Assembly: GCF_001425745.1 (NCBI RefSeq)
Contig: NZ_LMDF01000001.1
Coordinates: 508,058-572,057, forward strand
Direction: 5' to 3'
From: Caulobacter sp. Root343
GTDB taxonomy: Bacteria; Pseudomonadota; Alphaproteobacteria; Caulobacterales; Caulobacteraceae
DNA: 64,000 nt
The position numbers were made by a program, and so were the translations under genes. The notes beneath the pieces were generated by a model. The model was not told the origin of the DNA. It did no database searches and was given only the letters and a program-made list of their open reading frames with translations. This document shows, in pieces, positions 44,288 through 52,026 of the stretch (its first letter is position 1; each line of letters begins with the position of its first letter).

Positions 44288-45502
44288 ATGAATCTCGACT
44301 TCTCGCCCGAGGACCTCGCCTTCCGCGACGAGGTCCGCGCCTTCATCGCCGAGAACTATCCGGCGGGCCTGCGGGAGAAGCAGGAGGAGGGCGAGGAGAT
44401 GGCCAAGGATGATTTCCTCTCCTGGCACCGCGTGCTCGCCAAGAAGGGCTGGGTCGCCCCGGCCTGGCCCGAGAAGTACGGCGGCCCGGGCTGGACCTCG
44501 GTCCAGCGCTACATCTGGTCGGAAGAGACCGCCCGCGCCGACTGCGTGCCGATCCTGCCGTTCGGCATAAACATGGTCGGACCAGTGATCTACACGTTCG
44601 GCACGCCTGAGCAGAAGGAACGGTTCCTGCCGCCGACCCTGTCAGGCGACATCTGGTGGGCTCAGGGCTATTCCGAACCCGGCGCCGGCTCCGACCTCGC
44701 CAGCCTCAAGACCAAGGCCGAGCGCTTCACGGGCGACGACGGCAAGGACTACTACCTGGTCAACGGCCAGAAGACCTGGACCACCCTGGCCCAGCACGGC
44801 GACTGGATCTTCTGCCTGGTCCGCACCGACCCGGCCGCCAAGATCCAGGAAGGCATCTCGTTCCTGCTGATCGACATGAAGTCGCCCGGCGTGACCGTGC
44901 GGCCGATCATCACCTTGGGCGGCGAGCACGAGGTCAACGAGGTCTGGCTGGAGAACGTCAAGGTGCCGGTCGAGAACCGCATCTATGACGAGAACAAGGG
45001 CTGGACCTGCGCCAAGTTCCTGCTGGCCCACGAGCGCTCCGGCATCGCCGGCGTGGCCCGCTCCAAGCGCGGCATCGAACGCATCCGCCAGATGGCCGCG
45101 ACCGAGCTGTCGGACGACGGCGACGCCCTGATCAAGGATCCGATGTTCAAGCGCAAGGTCGCCGAACTCGAGATCGACCTGACGGCGCTGGAATATACCG
45201 AGCTGCGCACCCTAGCCGGCGAGGCGGCCGGTAAGGGCCCCGGTCCGGAATCGAGCGTGCTGAAGATCAAGGGCACCGAGATCCAGCAGCGGATCACCGA
45301 ACTGGTGCTCGAGGCCGCCGGCCACTATGGCGCGCCGTATTTCCGCGGCTTCCCCAAGGACGGCGACAACGCCCACCCGATCGGCCCCGACTTCGCCCAT
45401 CGCGCCGCCCCGACCTATTTCAACGTCCGCAAGACGTCGATCTACGGCGGCTCCAACGAGATCCAGCGCAACATCATCGCCAAGATGGTGCTGGGGCTCT
45501 GA
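44288..45502 (+). CDS. Acyl-CoA dehydrogenase, large subunit of a pair
   Basis: A 404-residue FAD enzyme with the complete acyl-CoA dehydrogenase layout: N-terminal helical domain (WVAPAWPEKYGGPGWTSVQ), middle beta domain (WAQGYSEPGAGSDLASLKT, LVNGQKTWTTLAQ) and C-terminal helical domain ending RKTSIYGGSNEIQRNIIAKMVLGL. It introduces an alpha-beta double bond into an acyl-CoA. The next real metabolic gene, at 46.0 kb, encodes a second, shorter acyl-CoA dehydrogenase; such pairs form heteromeric enzymes such as pimeloyl-CoA dehydrogenase. The substrate is not evident. Confidence 0.94.
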   Translation: MNLDFSPEDLAFRDEVRAFIAENYPAGLREKQEEGEEMAKDDFLSWHRVLAKKGWVAPAWPEKYGGPGWTSVQRYIWSEETARADCVPILPFGINMVGPVIYTFGTPEQKERFLPPTLSGDIWWAQGYSEPGAGSDLASLKTKAERFTGDDGKDYYLVNGQKTWTTLAQHGDWIFCLVRTDPAAKIQEGISFLLIDMKSPGVTVRPIITLGGEHEVNEVWLENVKVPVENRIYDENKGWTCAKFLLAHERSGIAGVARSKRGIERIRQMAATELSDDGDALIKDPMFKRKVAELEIDLTALEYTELRTLAGEAAGKGPGPESSVLKIKGTEIQQRITELVLEAAGHYGAPYFRGFPKDGDNAHPIGPDFAHRAAPTYFNVRKTSIYGGSNEIQRNIIAKMVLGL

Positions 45503-45518
45503 ACATTTAACCGGATTT

Positions 45519-45966
45519 CCCCTCCCCCTTGCGGGGAGGGGGCAGGGGGTGGGGGTGTCAGCACGGACGCCAGGGGCTTTGCACCATTCCGACCGAGCCG
45601 ACCGCTCGTCCAAACGGATGCGTCGCGAGCCGACCCTGGCGGAGAAGCTGTTCTGGAAGACGCTGAAGAGGGCCGAGATCCCAGGATCTCACTTTCGTCG
45701 CCAAGCGCCTTTCGGGCCCTACATCGTGGACTTCGTCTGCCATCATCATCGACTGATCGTCGAAGTGGATGGCGCGGTTCACGACCTGGACCATGTCGCT
45801 GCTCGTGACGCCGAACGCCAAGCTTGGCTGGAAGGTCGCGGGTATCGGGTGATCCGGGTTCCCAATTCGCAGGCCATCAACGACCCGTACTCGGCAATCG
45901 AGCTTATTCTTTCGATCGTCGGCGCTGACACCCCCACCCCCGGCCCCTCCCCGCAAGGGGGAGGGG
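45519..45966. mobile_element. GC-rich inverted-repeat element enclosing a DUF559 gene
   Basis: The left arm at 45519-45562 and the right arm at 45924-45966 are near-perfect inverted copies over about 43 bases. Each contains its own hairpin (CCCCTCCCC-CTTGC-GGGGAGGGG) followed by a GGGGGTGGGGGTGTCAGC stretch; they differ by one indel and one or two substitutions. The element is about 450 bp, separates two acyl-CoA dehydrogenase genes that are normally adjacent, and encloses a single endonuclease-fold ORF. No target-site duplication is obvious. It behaves like a REP/MITE-type unit with its own gene. Confidence 0.65.
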
Positions 45967-45986
45967 TGACGCCAATAGAACCATAA
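45555..45986 (+). CDS. DUF559 (Vsr-like endonuclease fold) protein
   Basis: A DUF559 protein of about 143 residues. The conserved block runs RREPTLAEKLFWKTLK, HFRRQAPFGPYIVDFVC, RLIVEVDGAVHD, then RDAERQAWLEGRGYRVIRV. The acidic residues of IVDF and EVDG match the D...ExD pattern of PD-(D/E)XK/Vsr nucleases. GTG 45555, inside the left repeat arm, gives the usual N-terminal length; ATG 45618 would also cover the core (122 residues). The last residues, ADTPTPGPSPQGGG, are encoded by the right repeat arm itself. Function is unproved; a DNA-nicking or element-linked role is plausible. Confidence 0.8.
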   Translation: MSARTPGALHHSDRADRSSKRMRREPTLAEKLFWKTLKRAEIPGSHFRRQAPFGPYIVDFVCHHHRLIVEVDGAVHDLDHVAARDAERQAWLEGRGYRVIRVPNSQAINDPYSAIELILSIVGADTPTPGPSPQGGGVTPIEP

Positions 45987-46001
45987 GAGGAAGCCGCCCT
46001 C

Positions 46002-47147
46002 ATGGATTTCAACTTCACCGAAGAACAGTCGATGCTGCGCGACACGATCGCCAGCTTCCTGCAGGACAAGTACGACTTCGAGACCCGCCGCAAGATCGTC
46101 AGTTCGGACAGCGGCTGGCGCGCCGACTACTGGAAGGCCTTCGCCGAGGAGCTGGGCATCCTGGGCGCGCCGTTCAGCGAGGACCTGGGCGGCCTGGGCG
46201 GCGGGGCGATCGACAACATGATCGTCATGGAAGAGTTCGGTAAGGCGCTGGTCATCGAGCCCTATCTTGGCACGGTGGTGATCGGCGGCGGCTTCCTGAA
46301 GCATTCGGGCTATGCGAACGCCGCCTCGGTCATCGAGGGGATCATCGGCGGAACCACCACCATCGCCTTCGCCTATGCCGAGCCGCAGGCCCGCTACACC
46401 TGGCGGGACCTGAAGACCACGGCGAAGAAGGACGGCTCGGGCTGGACCCTGAACGGCCACAAGGCCGTGGTGGTCGGCGCGCCGTTCGCCACCCACCTGG
46501 TCGTGACCGCCCGCACCGGCGGCGTTCAGCGCGACAGCGGCGGCGTCTCGGTGTTCCTGGTCGACAAGAGCCTGCCGGGGATCGTCACCCGCGACTATCC
46601 CACCGTCGACGGCAACCGCGCCTCGGAAGTCTATTTCGAGAACGTCTCGCTGCCGGCCGACGCCCTGATCGGCGAGGAGGGCAACGGTCTGCCGCTGGTC
46701 GAGAAGGTGATCGACGAGGCCACGGTCGCCGTCGGCGCCGAGGCCGTGGGCGTGCTGCGCAAGCTGCACGAGGGCACGCTGGACTACGCCAAGCAGCGCA
46801 AGCAGTTCGGCACGGCCATCGCCAACTTCCAGGTGCTGCAGCACCGTATGGTCGACATGTTCATCGAGGTCGAGCAGTCGGTGTCGATGACCTACATGGC
46901 CACCATCAAGGTCGACGAGAGCGCCGCCGAGCGGGCCAAGGCCGTCTCGGCCATGAAGGTCCGGGTGGGCCGCGCCTGCAAGTTCGTGGGCCAGAACGCC
47001 ATCCAGATCCACGGCGGCATGGGCATGACCGACGAGCTGGCCATCGGCCACTATTTCAAGCGCGCCAGCCTGATCGAGGGCCTGTTCGGCTCGGTCGATC
47101 ACCACCTGAAGCGCTACGAATCCCTGTCGTTCGACGCCGCGGCCTAA
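46002..47147 (+). CDS. Acyl-CoA dehydrogenase, small subunit of a pair
   Basis: A 381-residue acyl-CoA dehydrogenase-family protein. It shows FTEEQSMLRDTIASFLQD, an active-site-like LGGLGGGAIDNMIVMEEFGKALV region, WTLNGHKAVVVGAPFATHLV and the C-terminal AIQIHGGMGMTDELAIGHYFKRASLIEGLFG. The HGGMGxTDE block is typical of the smaller partner in heteromeric acyl-CoA dehydrogenases. GAGGAAG lies before the ATG. It is co-oriented with the large-subunit gene but separated from it by the 0.5-kb DUF559 element, which may affect their joint expression. Confidence 0.93.
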   Translation: MDFNFTEEQSMLRDTIASFLQDKYDFETRRKIVSSDSGWRADYWKAFAEELGILGAPFSEDLGGLGGGAIDNMIVMEEFGKALVIEPYLGTVVIGGGFLKHSGYANAASVIEGIIGGTTTIAFAYAEPQARYTWRDLKTTAKKDGSGWTLNGHKAVVVGAPFATHLVVTARTGGVQRDSGGVSVFLVDKSLPGIVTRDYPTVDGNRASEVYFENVSLPADALIGEEGNGLPLVEKVIDEATVAVGAEAVGVLRKLHEGTLDYAKQRKQFGTAIANFQVLQHRMVDMFIEVEQSVSMTYMATIKVDESAAERAKAVSAMKVRVGRACKFVGQNAIQIHGGMGMTDELAIGHYFKRASLIEGLFGSVDHHLKRYESLSFDAAA

Positions 47148-47177
47148 ACAGCCCACGGACCAAGGGATCGAAACGTC

Positions 47178-47214
47178 AAAGCCGCCTGCGTCACGCCGAC
47201 GCGGGCGGCTTTTT
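47178..47214 (+). terminator. Factor-independent terminator after the acyl-CoA dehydrogenase pair
   Basis: GCCGCCTGCGTC (47181-47192) pairs with GACGCGGGCGGC (47198-47209) with one wobble, followed by TTTTT; the preceding AAA extends the stem with the T-run. It closes the acyl-CoA dehydrogenase transcript. Confidence 0.85.
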
Positions 47215-47528
47215 CTCGCGCGGTTGGTGTGCGCATGCGCTCAGCGGTTTGGTGAAGACCTCCGCGCCAACCCAGGCGCCGCAACGCCTTGCCGCGCCTC
47301 GAGTGGAGGTGAAAAAGCATCGTATACGGACAAAAATTGCGAGTGATCGCAGCGGCTTACGGCAAGATCATCCGCAGGCTGACATGATCCTTATACGGAT
47401 TATTTTCGTTGCGCGGCGCCGTGATGGGCGCATGCTTGGCCATGACGCGCTGACGACTAGGAGGGTGGAAGCCCCTGTAAGCCGCGCGCGTCTCCTGGTC
47501 CTAACGGCTATGTCTGGGAGACGCCGCC
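47215..47528 (+). promoter_or_regulatory. Long upstream region of a 39-residue ORF, with TATACGGA repeats
   Basis: This stretch of about 310 bases holds no convincing larger gene. The motif TATACGGA occurs at 47323-47330 and 47392-47399, each followed by an A/T-rich tract and TTGCG; the same octamer occurs at 42042. The spacing is 69 bases. It may mark a promoter or operator family, and the region could also encode a small RNA ending at the hairpin at 47.68 kb. Confidence 0.4.
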
Positions 47529-47648
47529 ATGAACGTATCGAAGATGAACCACGCCATGTTCTCGTTCGCCCTGCTGGGCGGCATGCTGGTGGGCGATCGG
47601 CCAAGTCCGAAGCCGCCGAAGTCGTCCAAGCCCACTGGGCGGAAATAA
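47529..47648 (+). CDS. Short 39-residue ORF with a hydrophobic N-terminus and Pro/Lys-rich tail
   Basis: ATG 47529 has GGGAG about 8 bases upstream. The 39-residue product starts MNVSKMNHAMFSFALLGGML (hydrophobic from about 9 to 21) and ends in a tail of prolines, serines and lysines (PSPKPPKSSKPTGRK). A strong terminator follows 30 bases later, so the unit has ribosome site, ORF and terminator. The hydrophobic stretch is short for a membrane anchor. Function unknown; it may be a small inner-membrane peptide or a leader. Confidence 0.5.
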   Translation: MNVSKMNHAMFSFALLGGMLVGDRPSPKPPKSSKPTGRK

Positions 47649-47678
47649 GCTCGAAGGGTCCCACACCCCGAAAGAAGG

Positions 47679-47711
47679 AGGCCTCCGCCGGTTCGCCGGC
47701 GGAGGCCTTTT
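47679..47711. terminator. Perfect 13-bp terminator hairpin, probably bidirectional
   Basis: AGGCCTCCGCCGG (47679-47691) pairs perfectly with CCGGCGGAGGCCT (47696-47708) around a TTCG tetraloop and is followed by TTTT. The A-rich AAAGAAGG on the left gives a weaker T-run on the minus strand, so it can also serve the convergent gene at 47733. Confidence 0.88.
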
Positions 47712-47732
47712 AGCTTGCGCGCCTAGAAAGCT

Positions 47733-48059
47733 TTAGCTCTTCGGCTTGGCGGCCGTGTTGCAGTCGGCGATCGCGGCGTCCTCCAGCGGCTCGCCGCGAT
47801 AGTTGAACGCGGTCAGTTCGCCGAGCTGGCCGGCCAGCTTGCGGCAGGCGCGGGCCACGGGCAGGGCCCGGACCCTGGTGGCGGTGCAGACGTCGGCCTT
47901 GCAGCGCCAGACCGAGCCGTCCTGGATGAAGTGGTCCGTCGAGACGGGGGTCTTCAGCTTCAGCCAGGCGCCTTCGCTGTCGGCGGCGAAGGCGGGGCCG
48001 GCCAGCAGGCCAGCCATCAGGGCGCAGGCCGTCAGGCCCGCGTTAAAAGCGGTACGCAT
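47733..48059 (-). CDS. Small secreted protein of the CC_3452-like type
   Basis: A 108-residue protein with a clear signal peptide (ACALMAGLLAGPAFAAD). The mature part has four cysteines: WRCKADVCTATRV, ARACRKLAGQLGELTAF and a late ADCNTA. This pattern (DGSVWRCKGDVC, RACRKL, final CN) recalls a conserved Caulobacterales secreted family known from C. crescentus CC_3452; I recall the family but cannot verify it here. Two disulfides are likely. Function unknown. It shares the terminator at 47.68-47.71 kb with the convergent small ORF. Confidence 0.75.
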   Translation of the reverse strand: MRTAFNAGLTACALMAGLLAGPAFAADSEGAWLKLKTPVSTDHFIQDGSVWRCKADVCTATRVRALPVARACRKLAGQLGELTAFNYRGEPLEDAAIADCNTAAKPKS

Positions 48060-48161
48060 TCCATGGTCTCCTATCCCCGCGCCGGATGGGAGATCCGACG
48101 CATGAGCGCACGCGGTTCGTCGAACAACGGGCTCGTAGGGATAGTGCGTCTCTTTTGAAAA

Positions 48162-48770
48162 CTAAGTCAACTGTCGAAGCGTGGTCGGTGCGCCCGCCTG
48201 GTAGATTTCTTCGTCCCAGGCCAGCAGGGCGGGGGTCACGTCCTCGGCCTTTTCGACCGCGCGCCAGGCGTTGGCCAGGCTGGGCGGGGTCAGGCGCGCG
48301 TCGATCGTGTGGCGGATCAGTTCGAACAGCGGATCCCAGAAACCGCCGGGGTTATGGAACACAATCGGCTTCTGGTGAAGATCTAAACGGCGCCAAGATA
48401 GCAATTCGACGATCTCCTCCAGCGTGCCGATGCCGCCGGGCAGCACGACGAAGGCGTCCGACCGCTCGAACATCATCATCTTCCGCTCGTGCATGTTGTC
48501 GACGATCACCGTCTCGACGTCGTCGAACGGTTGCTCGCGGCCGCGCAGGAAGGTCGGGATGATTCCCAGCACCGCGCCGCCGGCCGAGTGGGCTCCGCGC
48601 GCCGTGGCGCCCATCAGGCCCACGCCGCCGCCGCCATAGATCAATTTCAGCCCCGCGCGGGCGAAGCTCTCACCGATCCTGTAGGCGTCGGTGATGTAGC
48701 TGGGGTCGGCGTCGTCGGAGGAACCGCAGTACACGCAGACGGAACCCAGGCGGCTAGACTCGTCGGGCAT
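48162..48770 (-). CDS. LOG-family nucleotide 5'-monophosphate phosphoribohydrolase (TIGR00730)
   Basis: A 202-residue Rossmann-fold protein with the lysine-decarboxylase-like/LOG signature: VCVYCGSSDDADP at the start, IYGGGGVGLMGATARGA, the catalytic MHERK (93-97) and PGGIGTLEE (111-119). Members cleave N6-modified AMP to free base (cytokinin activation) or act as general nucleotide phosphoribohydrolases. ATG 48770 has GGAG about 9 bases upstream; upstream in-frame extension lacks family similarity. It is divergent from a lipoprotein gene 73 bases away. Confidence 0.92.
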   Translation of the reverse strand: MPDESSRLGSVCVYCGSSDDADPSYITDAYRIGESFARAGLKLIYGGGGVGLMGATARGAHSAGGAVLGIIPTFLRGREQPFDDVETVIVDNMHERKMMMFERSDAFVVLPGGIGTLEEIVELLSWRRLDLHQKPIVFHNPGGFWDPLFELIRHTIDARLTPPSLANAWRAVEKAEDVTPALLAWDEEIYQAGAPTTLRQLT

Positions 48771-48843
48771 CGTCGTCCACTCCACACACAAGACAAAGGC
48801 GCGCGGGCTCGCGCGCCTCGGGTTCGTCCCTATTTGAGGCTGC

Positions 48844-49653
48844 ATGATCAGGTTTCGTCTCCGAGGTTTCAAGGCGCCGATGCTCGCGGCGGGACTCGCC
48901 GCCTCGCTGCTGACGGCCTGCGGGCCTGATACGCCGGGGAAGGCCAAGGCCGCCGAGGAAGCCAACAGCGCCGAGGCCGGCTATCTGGCGCCGCCGACCC
49001 TGGAAAGCGCCCAGCGGGCGGGAAACCGCATCACCCTGGTCGGCCAGGGCGCGCCGGACTCGGATATCCGTCTGGGGTCGCCCACCGGCGAAGCGGTGAT
49101 GGGGCGGGTCGACGCCTTCGGGCGCTGGAGCCTCGCCGTGCCCAACGAGCCGGGCGTCCGTCTGTTCGGGCTGTCGACCACGCGGGGCGGCCGGACGGTG
49201 CAGGCCGAGGGCTACATCATGGTCGCCGACGGCGGCGAGGTCGCCCTGCTGCGCGCCGGGGCGGGCGCTCGCCGTCTCACGGCCGGATCGTCCTCGCCGC
49301 GCATCCTGGCCGTCGATGTCGATCGCGAGGGCGGGGCGGTGGTCTCGGGTGTGGCCGCGCCGGGCGCTGGCCTGAACATCCGGGTCGATCGCGTCACCCG
49401 CGGCGGCGGCCGCACGGACGACGACGGCCGCTTCTTCATCTCGTTGAGCGACTCGCTGTCCCACGGGCCGCACTACATCCAGGCCGGAGGAGACGGCGGC
49501 GAGGACGGGGTGACCATCGCCACCTCGCCGGCCGCGCCTCTGGTCTATGGACCCGTCCGGGCCGATCGCACGCCGATGGGCTGGCGGATCGACTGGATGA
49601 CGCCGGGCGGCGGCGTCCAGACCACCCTGCTGATCGGCGGGGAAACCCGATGA
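48844..49653 (+). CDS. Putative lipoprotein with beta-sandwich (Ig/carboxypeptidase-regulatory-like) repeats
   Basis: A 269-residue protein with a lipobox-containing signal peptide (LAAGLAASLLTAC), so it is probably lipid-anchored. The mature part contains two similar beta-rich segments, ITLVGQGAPDSDIRLGSPTG...VDAFGRWSL and AVVSGVAAPGAGLNIRVDRV...DDDGRFFISL, of the kind seen in carboxypeptidase-regulatory or Ig-like modules. Function is not recognised. Its TGA overlaps the ATG of the ABC exporter (ATGA), so the two are co-translated and it may assist that exporter or its cargo. Confidence 0.75.
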   Translation: MIRFRLRGFKAPMLAAGLAASLLTACGPDTPGKAKAAEEANSAEAGYLAPPTLESAQRAGNRITLVGQGAPDSDIRLGSPTGEAVMGRVDAFGRWSLAVPNEPGVRLFGLSTTRGGRTVQAEGYIMVADGGEVALLRAGAGARRLTAGSSSPRILAVDVDREGGAVVSGVAAPGAGLNIRVDRVTRGGGRTDDDGRFFISLSDSLSHGPHYIQAGGDGGEDGVTIATSPAAPLVYGPVRADRTPMGWRIDWMTPGGGVQTTLLIGGETR

Positions 49654-51512
49654 GGGGCATGGGCGGGGCGCCCTCGGCCAGCCGCGCCGCCACATCGGGC
49701 GCGATCGCCAAGCCCGATCAGCCGGTGCGCTTCTGGCGCGCCATGGGCGATCTGATTCAATTGGTGCTGCGGTCCAAGGCGCCCGGCCTGCGCTGGCGCG
49801 TGACCGTCGCCCTGGTGCTGACCCTGGCCGGCAAGGCGCTCGGCGTCCTGGCGCCGCTGATGCTGGGCAAGGCGGTCAACCATCTGTCGGCCGGGCAGGG
49901 CGCGGCGGCCGCCGTCACCTGGGCCTTCGCCGGCCTGGCGGGGGGCTGGGCCCTGATCCGCTTCGTCTCCGCCGCCGCACCCCAGGCGCGCGACGCGGTG
50001 TTCACGCCGGTGGCCCAGGCCGCCCAGAACCGGGCGGCCGTCGAGACCTTCTCCCACGCCCTGTCCTTGTCGATCGACTTCCACCAGTCCAAGCGCACCG
50101 GTTCGCTGTCCCGAGTGATCGATCGCGGCGCGCGCTCGATGGACTTCCTGCTGCGCGGCCTGGTCTTCAACGTCGCGCCGACCGGCGTCGAACTGATCAT
50201 GGCCGCCATCGTCCTGGCCAAGGCCTACGACTGGCGGTTCGCGGCCGTCGCTCTGGCGACCGTGGCGATCTACGGCTATCTGACCTTCGCCATCTCCGAC
50301 TGGCGGATCGGCCACCGCAGGGTGTTGAACGAAGCCGACGCCGAGGCCGCCGGCCGGGCGGTCGACGCCCTGCTGAACTATGAGACGGTCAAGTCGTTCG
50401 GCGGCGAGGACCGGGCGGTGGCGGGCTATGGCCAGGCGCTCGACGTCTACGGTCACGCCCAGATCAAGGCCACCAATTCGCTGAACCTGCTGAACGTCGT
50501 CCAGTCGGCGGTGATGAGCCTGGGTCTTGGCGCGATGGCCGTGCTGGCGGGCGCCCAGGCCGCCGCCGGCGAGATCGGTCCCGGCGACGTCACCGCCGCG
50601 GTGCTGATCCTGATCAATCTCTACGCGCCGCTGAACATCCTGGGCTTCGCCTATCGCGAGATCCGCCAGTCGCTGATCGACATGGAAGCGATGCTGGAAC
50701 TGCGCCGCCAGACGGCCGATGTCGCCGACGCGCCTGACGCCAAGGATCTGCCGCCCTGCGCCGACCGGCGCGGCGGGGCCGTGGCCTTCGAGGCCGTCTC
50801 GTTCCGTCATGGGGCCCGCTCGGAGGGTCTGGCGGACGTCTCGCTGACCGTCGCGCCGGGCACGACCATGGCCATCGTCGGACCTTCGGGCGCGGGCAAG
50901 ACCACCCTGGTGCGCCTGGCGCTGCGGATGATCGACCCGCAGGCCGGCCGCGTGACCCTTGACGGCCACGACCTGCGCGACCTGAAACAGGCGTCGCTGC
51001 GCCGCGCCGTGGCCCTGGTGCCGCAGGACGTGGCCCTGTTCAACGACACCCTGGCCGCCAACATCGCCTTCGCCCGGCCCGAGGTCGGTGAGGCCGAGGT
51101 CTGGGCCGCGGCCGAGGCGGCGGAACTGGGCGAGTTCATCCGCAACCTGCCCGAAGGCATGGACACCAAGGTTGGCGAGCGAGGTCTCAAGCTTTCCGGC
51201 GGCGAGCGCCAGCGGGTCGGCATCGCCCGAGCCCTGCTGGCCGAGCCGCGGGTGTTGATCCTGGACGAGGCCACCAGCGCGCTGGACAGCCGCACCGAGG
51301 CGGCGATCCAGGCGACCCTGCGCAAGGCGAGGGCGGGGCGGACGACCCTGGTGGTGGCCCACCGCCTGTCGACCATCGCCGACGCCGACGAGATCGTCGT
51401 GCTGCGCCGGGGCAAGGTGGTCGAGCGCGGCCGCCACGAGGCCCTGCTGGAGGCCGGCGGCGAATATGCGGCCCTCTGGCGGCGTCAGACCCGGGAACGC
51501 GAGCCCGTTTAG
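49650..51512 (+). CDS. Atm1/HMT1-type ABC exporter (fused permease-ATPase)
   Basis: A 620-residue half-transporter with six membrane segments (about 50-330) and a C-terminal nucleotide-binding domain: Walker A GPSGAGKTTL near 412, Q-loop LVPQDVALFNDT, signature LSGGERQRVGIARALL near 516, Walker B LILDEATSALD and H-loop VVAHRLSTI. Membrane-domain motifs HQSKRTGSLSRVIDRG and NYETVKSFGGED are typical of the Atm1 subfamily, which exports glutathione-linked or heavy-metal/Fe-S precursors. It is translationally coupled to the upstream lipoprotein gene. Confidence 0.92.
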   Translation: MRGMGGAPSASRAATSGAIAKPDQPVRFWRAMGDLIQLVLRSKAPGLRWRVTVALVLTLAGKALGVLAPLMLGKAVNHLSAGQGAAAAVTWAFAGLAGGWALIRFVSAAAPQARDAVFTPVAQAAQNRAAVETFSHALSLSIDFHQSKRTGSLSRVIDRGARSMDFLLRGLVFNVAPTGVELIMAAIVLAKAYDWRFAAVALATVAIYGYLTFAISDWRIGHRRVLNEADAEAAGRAVDALLNYETVKSFGGEDRAVAGYGQALDVYGHAQIKATNSLNLLNVVQSAVMSLGLGAMAVLAGAQAAAGEIGPGDVTAAVLILINLYAPLNILGFAYREIRQSLIDMEAMLELRRQTADVADAPDAKDLPPCADRRGGAVAFEAVSFRHGARSEGLADVSLTVAPGTTMAIVGPSGAGKTTLVRLALRMIDPQAGRVTLDGHDLRDLKQASLRRAVALVPQDVALFNDTLAANIAFARPEVGEAEVWAAAEAAELGEFIRNLPEGMDTKVGERGLKLSGGERQRVGIARALLAEPRVLILDEATSALDSRTEAAIQATLRKARAGRTTLVVAHRLSTIADADEIVVLRRGKVVERGRHEALLEAGGEYAALWRRQTREREPV

Positions 51513-51581
51513 TGGATTGCCGGTCGCGGGCCGGCGTCTATACCGACGTTCGCCTCGTCCGTTTCCATTGGGAGCTTCGTC

Positions 51582-52019
51582 TTGCGCTATCAGCACAGCA
51601 TGGTCCGCGTCCGTGATCTGGACGCTTCGCTGCGGTTCTACTGCGACGGCCTGGGACTCCAGGAAATGTACCGCATGGAGAACGAGAAGGGCCGCTTCAC
51701 CCTGGTGTTCCTGGCCGCGCCGGACGACGTCGACCTGGCCCAGGAGCGCCGAGGCCCGATGGTCGAGCTGACCTATAACTGGGACGACGAGGACTACGGC
51801 GGCGCCCGCAATTTCGGCCACCTGGCCTATCGGGTCGACAATATCTACGAGACCTGTCAGCGCCTGATGGACATGGGCGTGACGATCAACCGTCCGCCGC
51901 GCGATGGCCACATGGCCTTCGTGCGCTCGCCGGACGGCATTTCGATCGAGCTGCTGCAGGACGGAAATCTGCCGCCGGCCGAGCCGTGGGTCTCGATGCC
52001 CAACATCGGCGCCTGGTAG
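51582..52019 (+). CDS. gloA: Lactoylglutathione lyase (glyoxalase I)
   Basis: A 145-residue VOC-fold enzyme. TTG 51582 is the start: GGGAG lies about 8 bases upstream and the conserved N-terminus begins immediately (RYQHSMVRVRDLDASLRFY). The four metal ligands are visible as H5, E62, H80 and E123, in the same arrangement as E. coli GloA. It isomerises the methylglyoxal-glutathione hemithioacetal. The C-terminal tail is about 10 residues longer than in E. coli. It is probably monocistronic. Confidence 0.94.
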   Translation: MRYQHSMVRVRDLDASLRFYCDGLGLQEMYRMENEKGRFTLVFLAAPDDVDLAQERRGPMVELTYNWDDEDYGGARNFGHLAYRVDNIYETCQRLMDMGVTINRPPRDGHMAFVRSPDGISIELLQDGNLPPAEPWVSMPNIGAW

Positions 52020-52026
52020 AAGGCGC

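Noticed and set aside
45327..45554. N-terminal extension of the DUF559 frame into the acyl-CoA dehydrogenase gene
   Set aside because: The extension overlaps conserved dehydrogenase coding sequence in another frame; starts at 45555 or 45618 fit the family.
47249..47713. 154-codon plus-strand open frame across the small ORF and terminator
   Set aside because: It runs through the terminator hairpin, has no ribosome site and shows atypical composition; the 39-residue frame is better supported.
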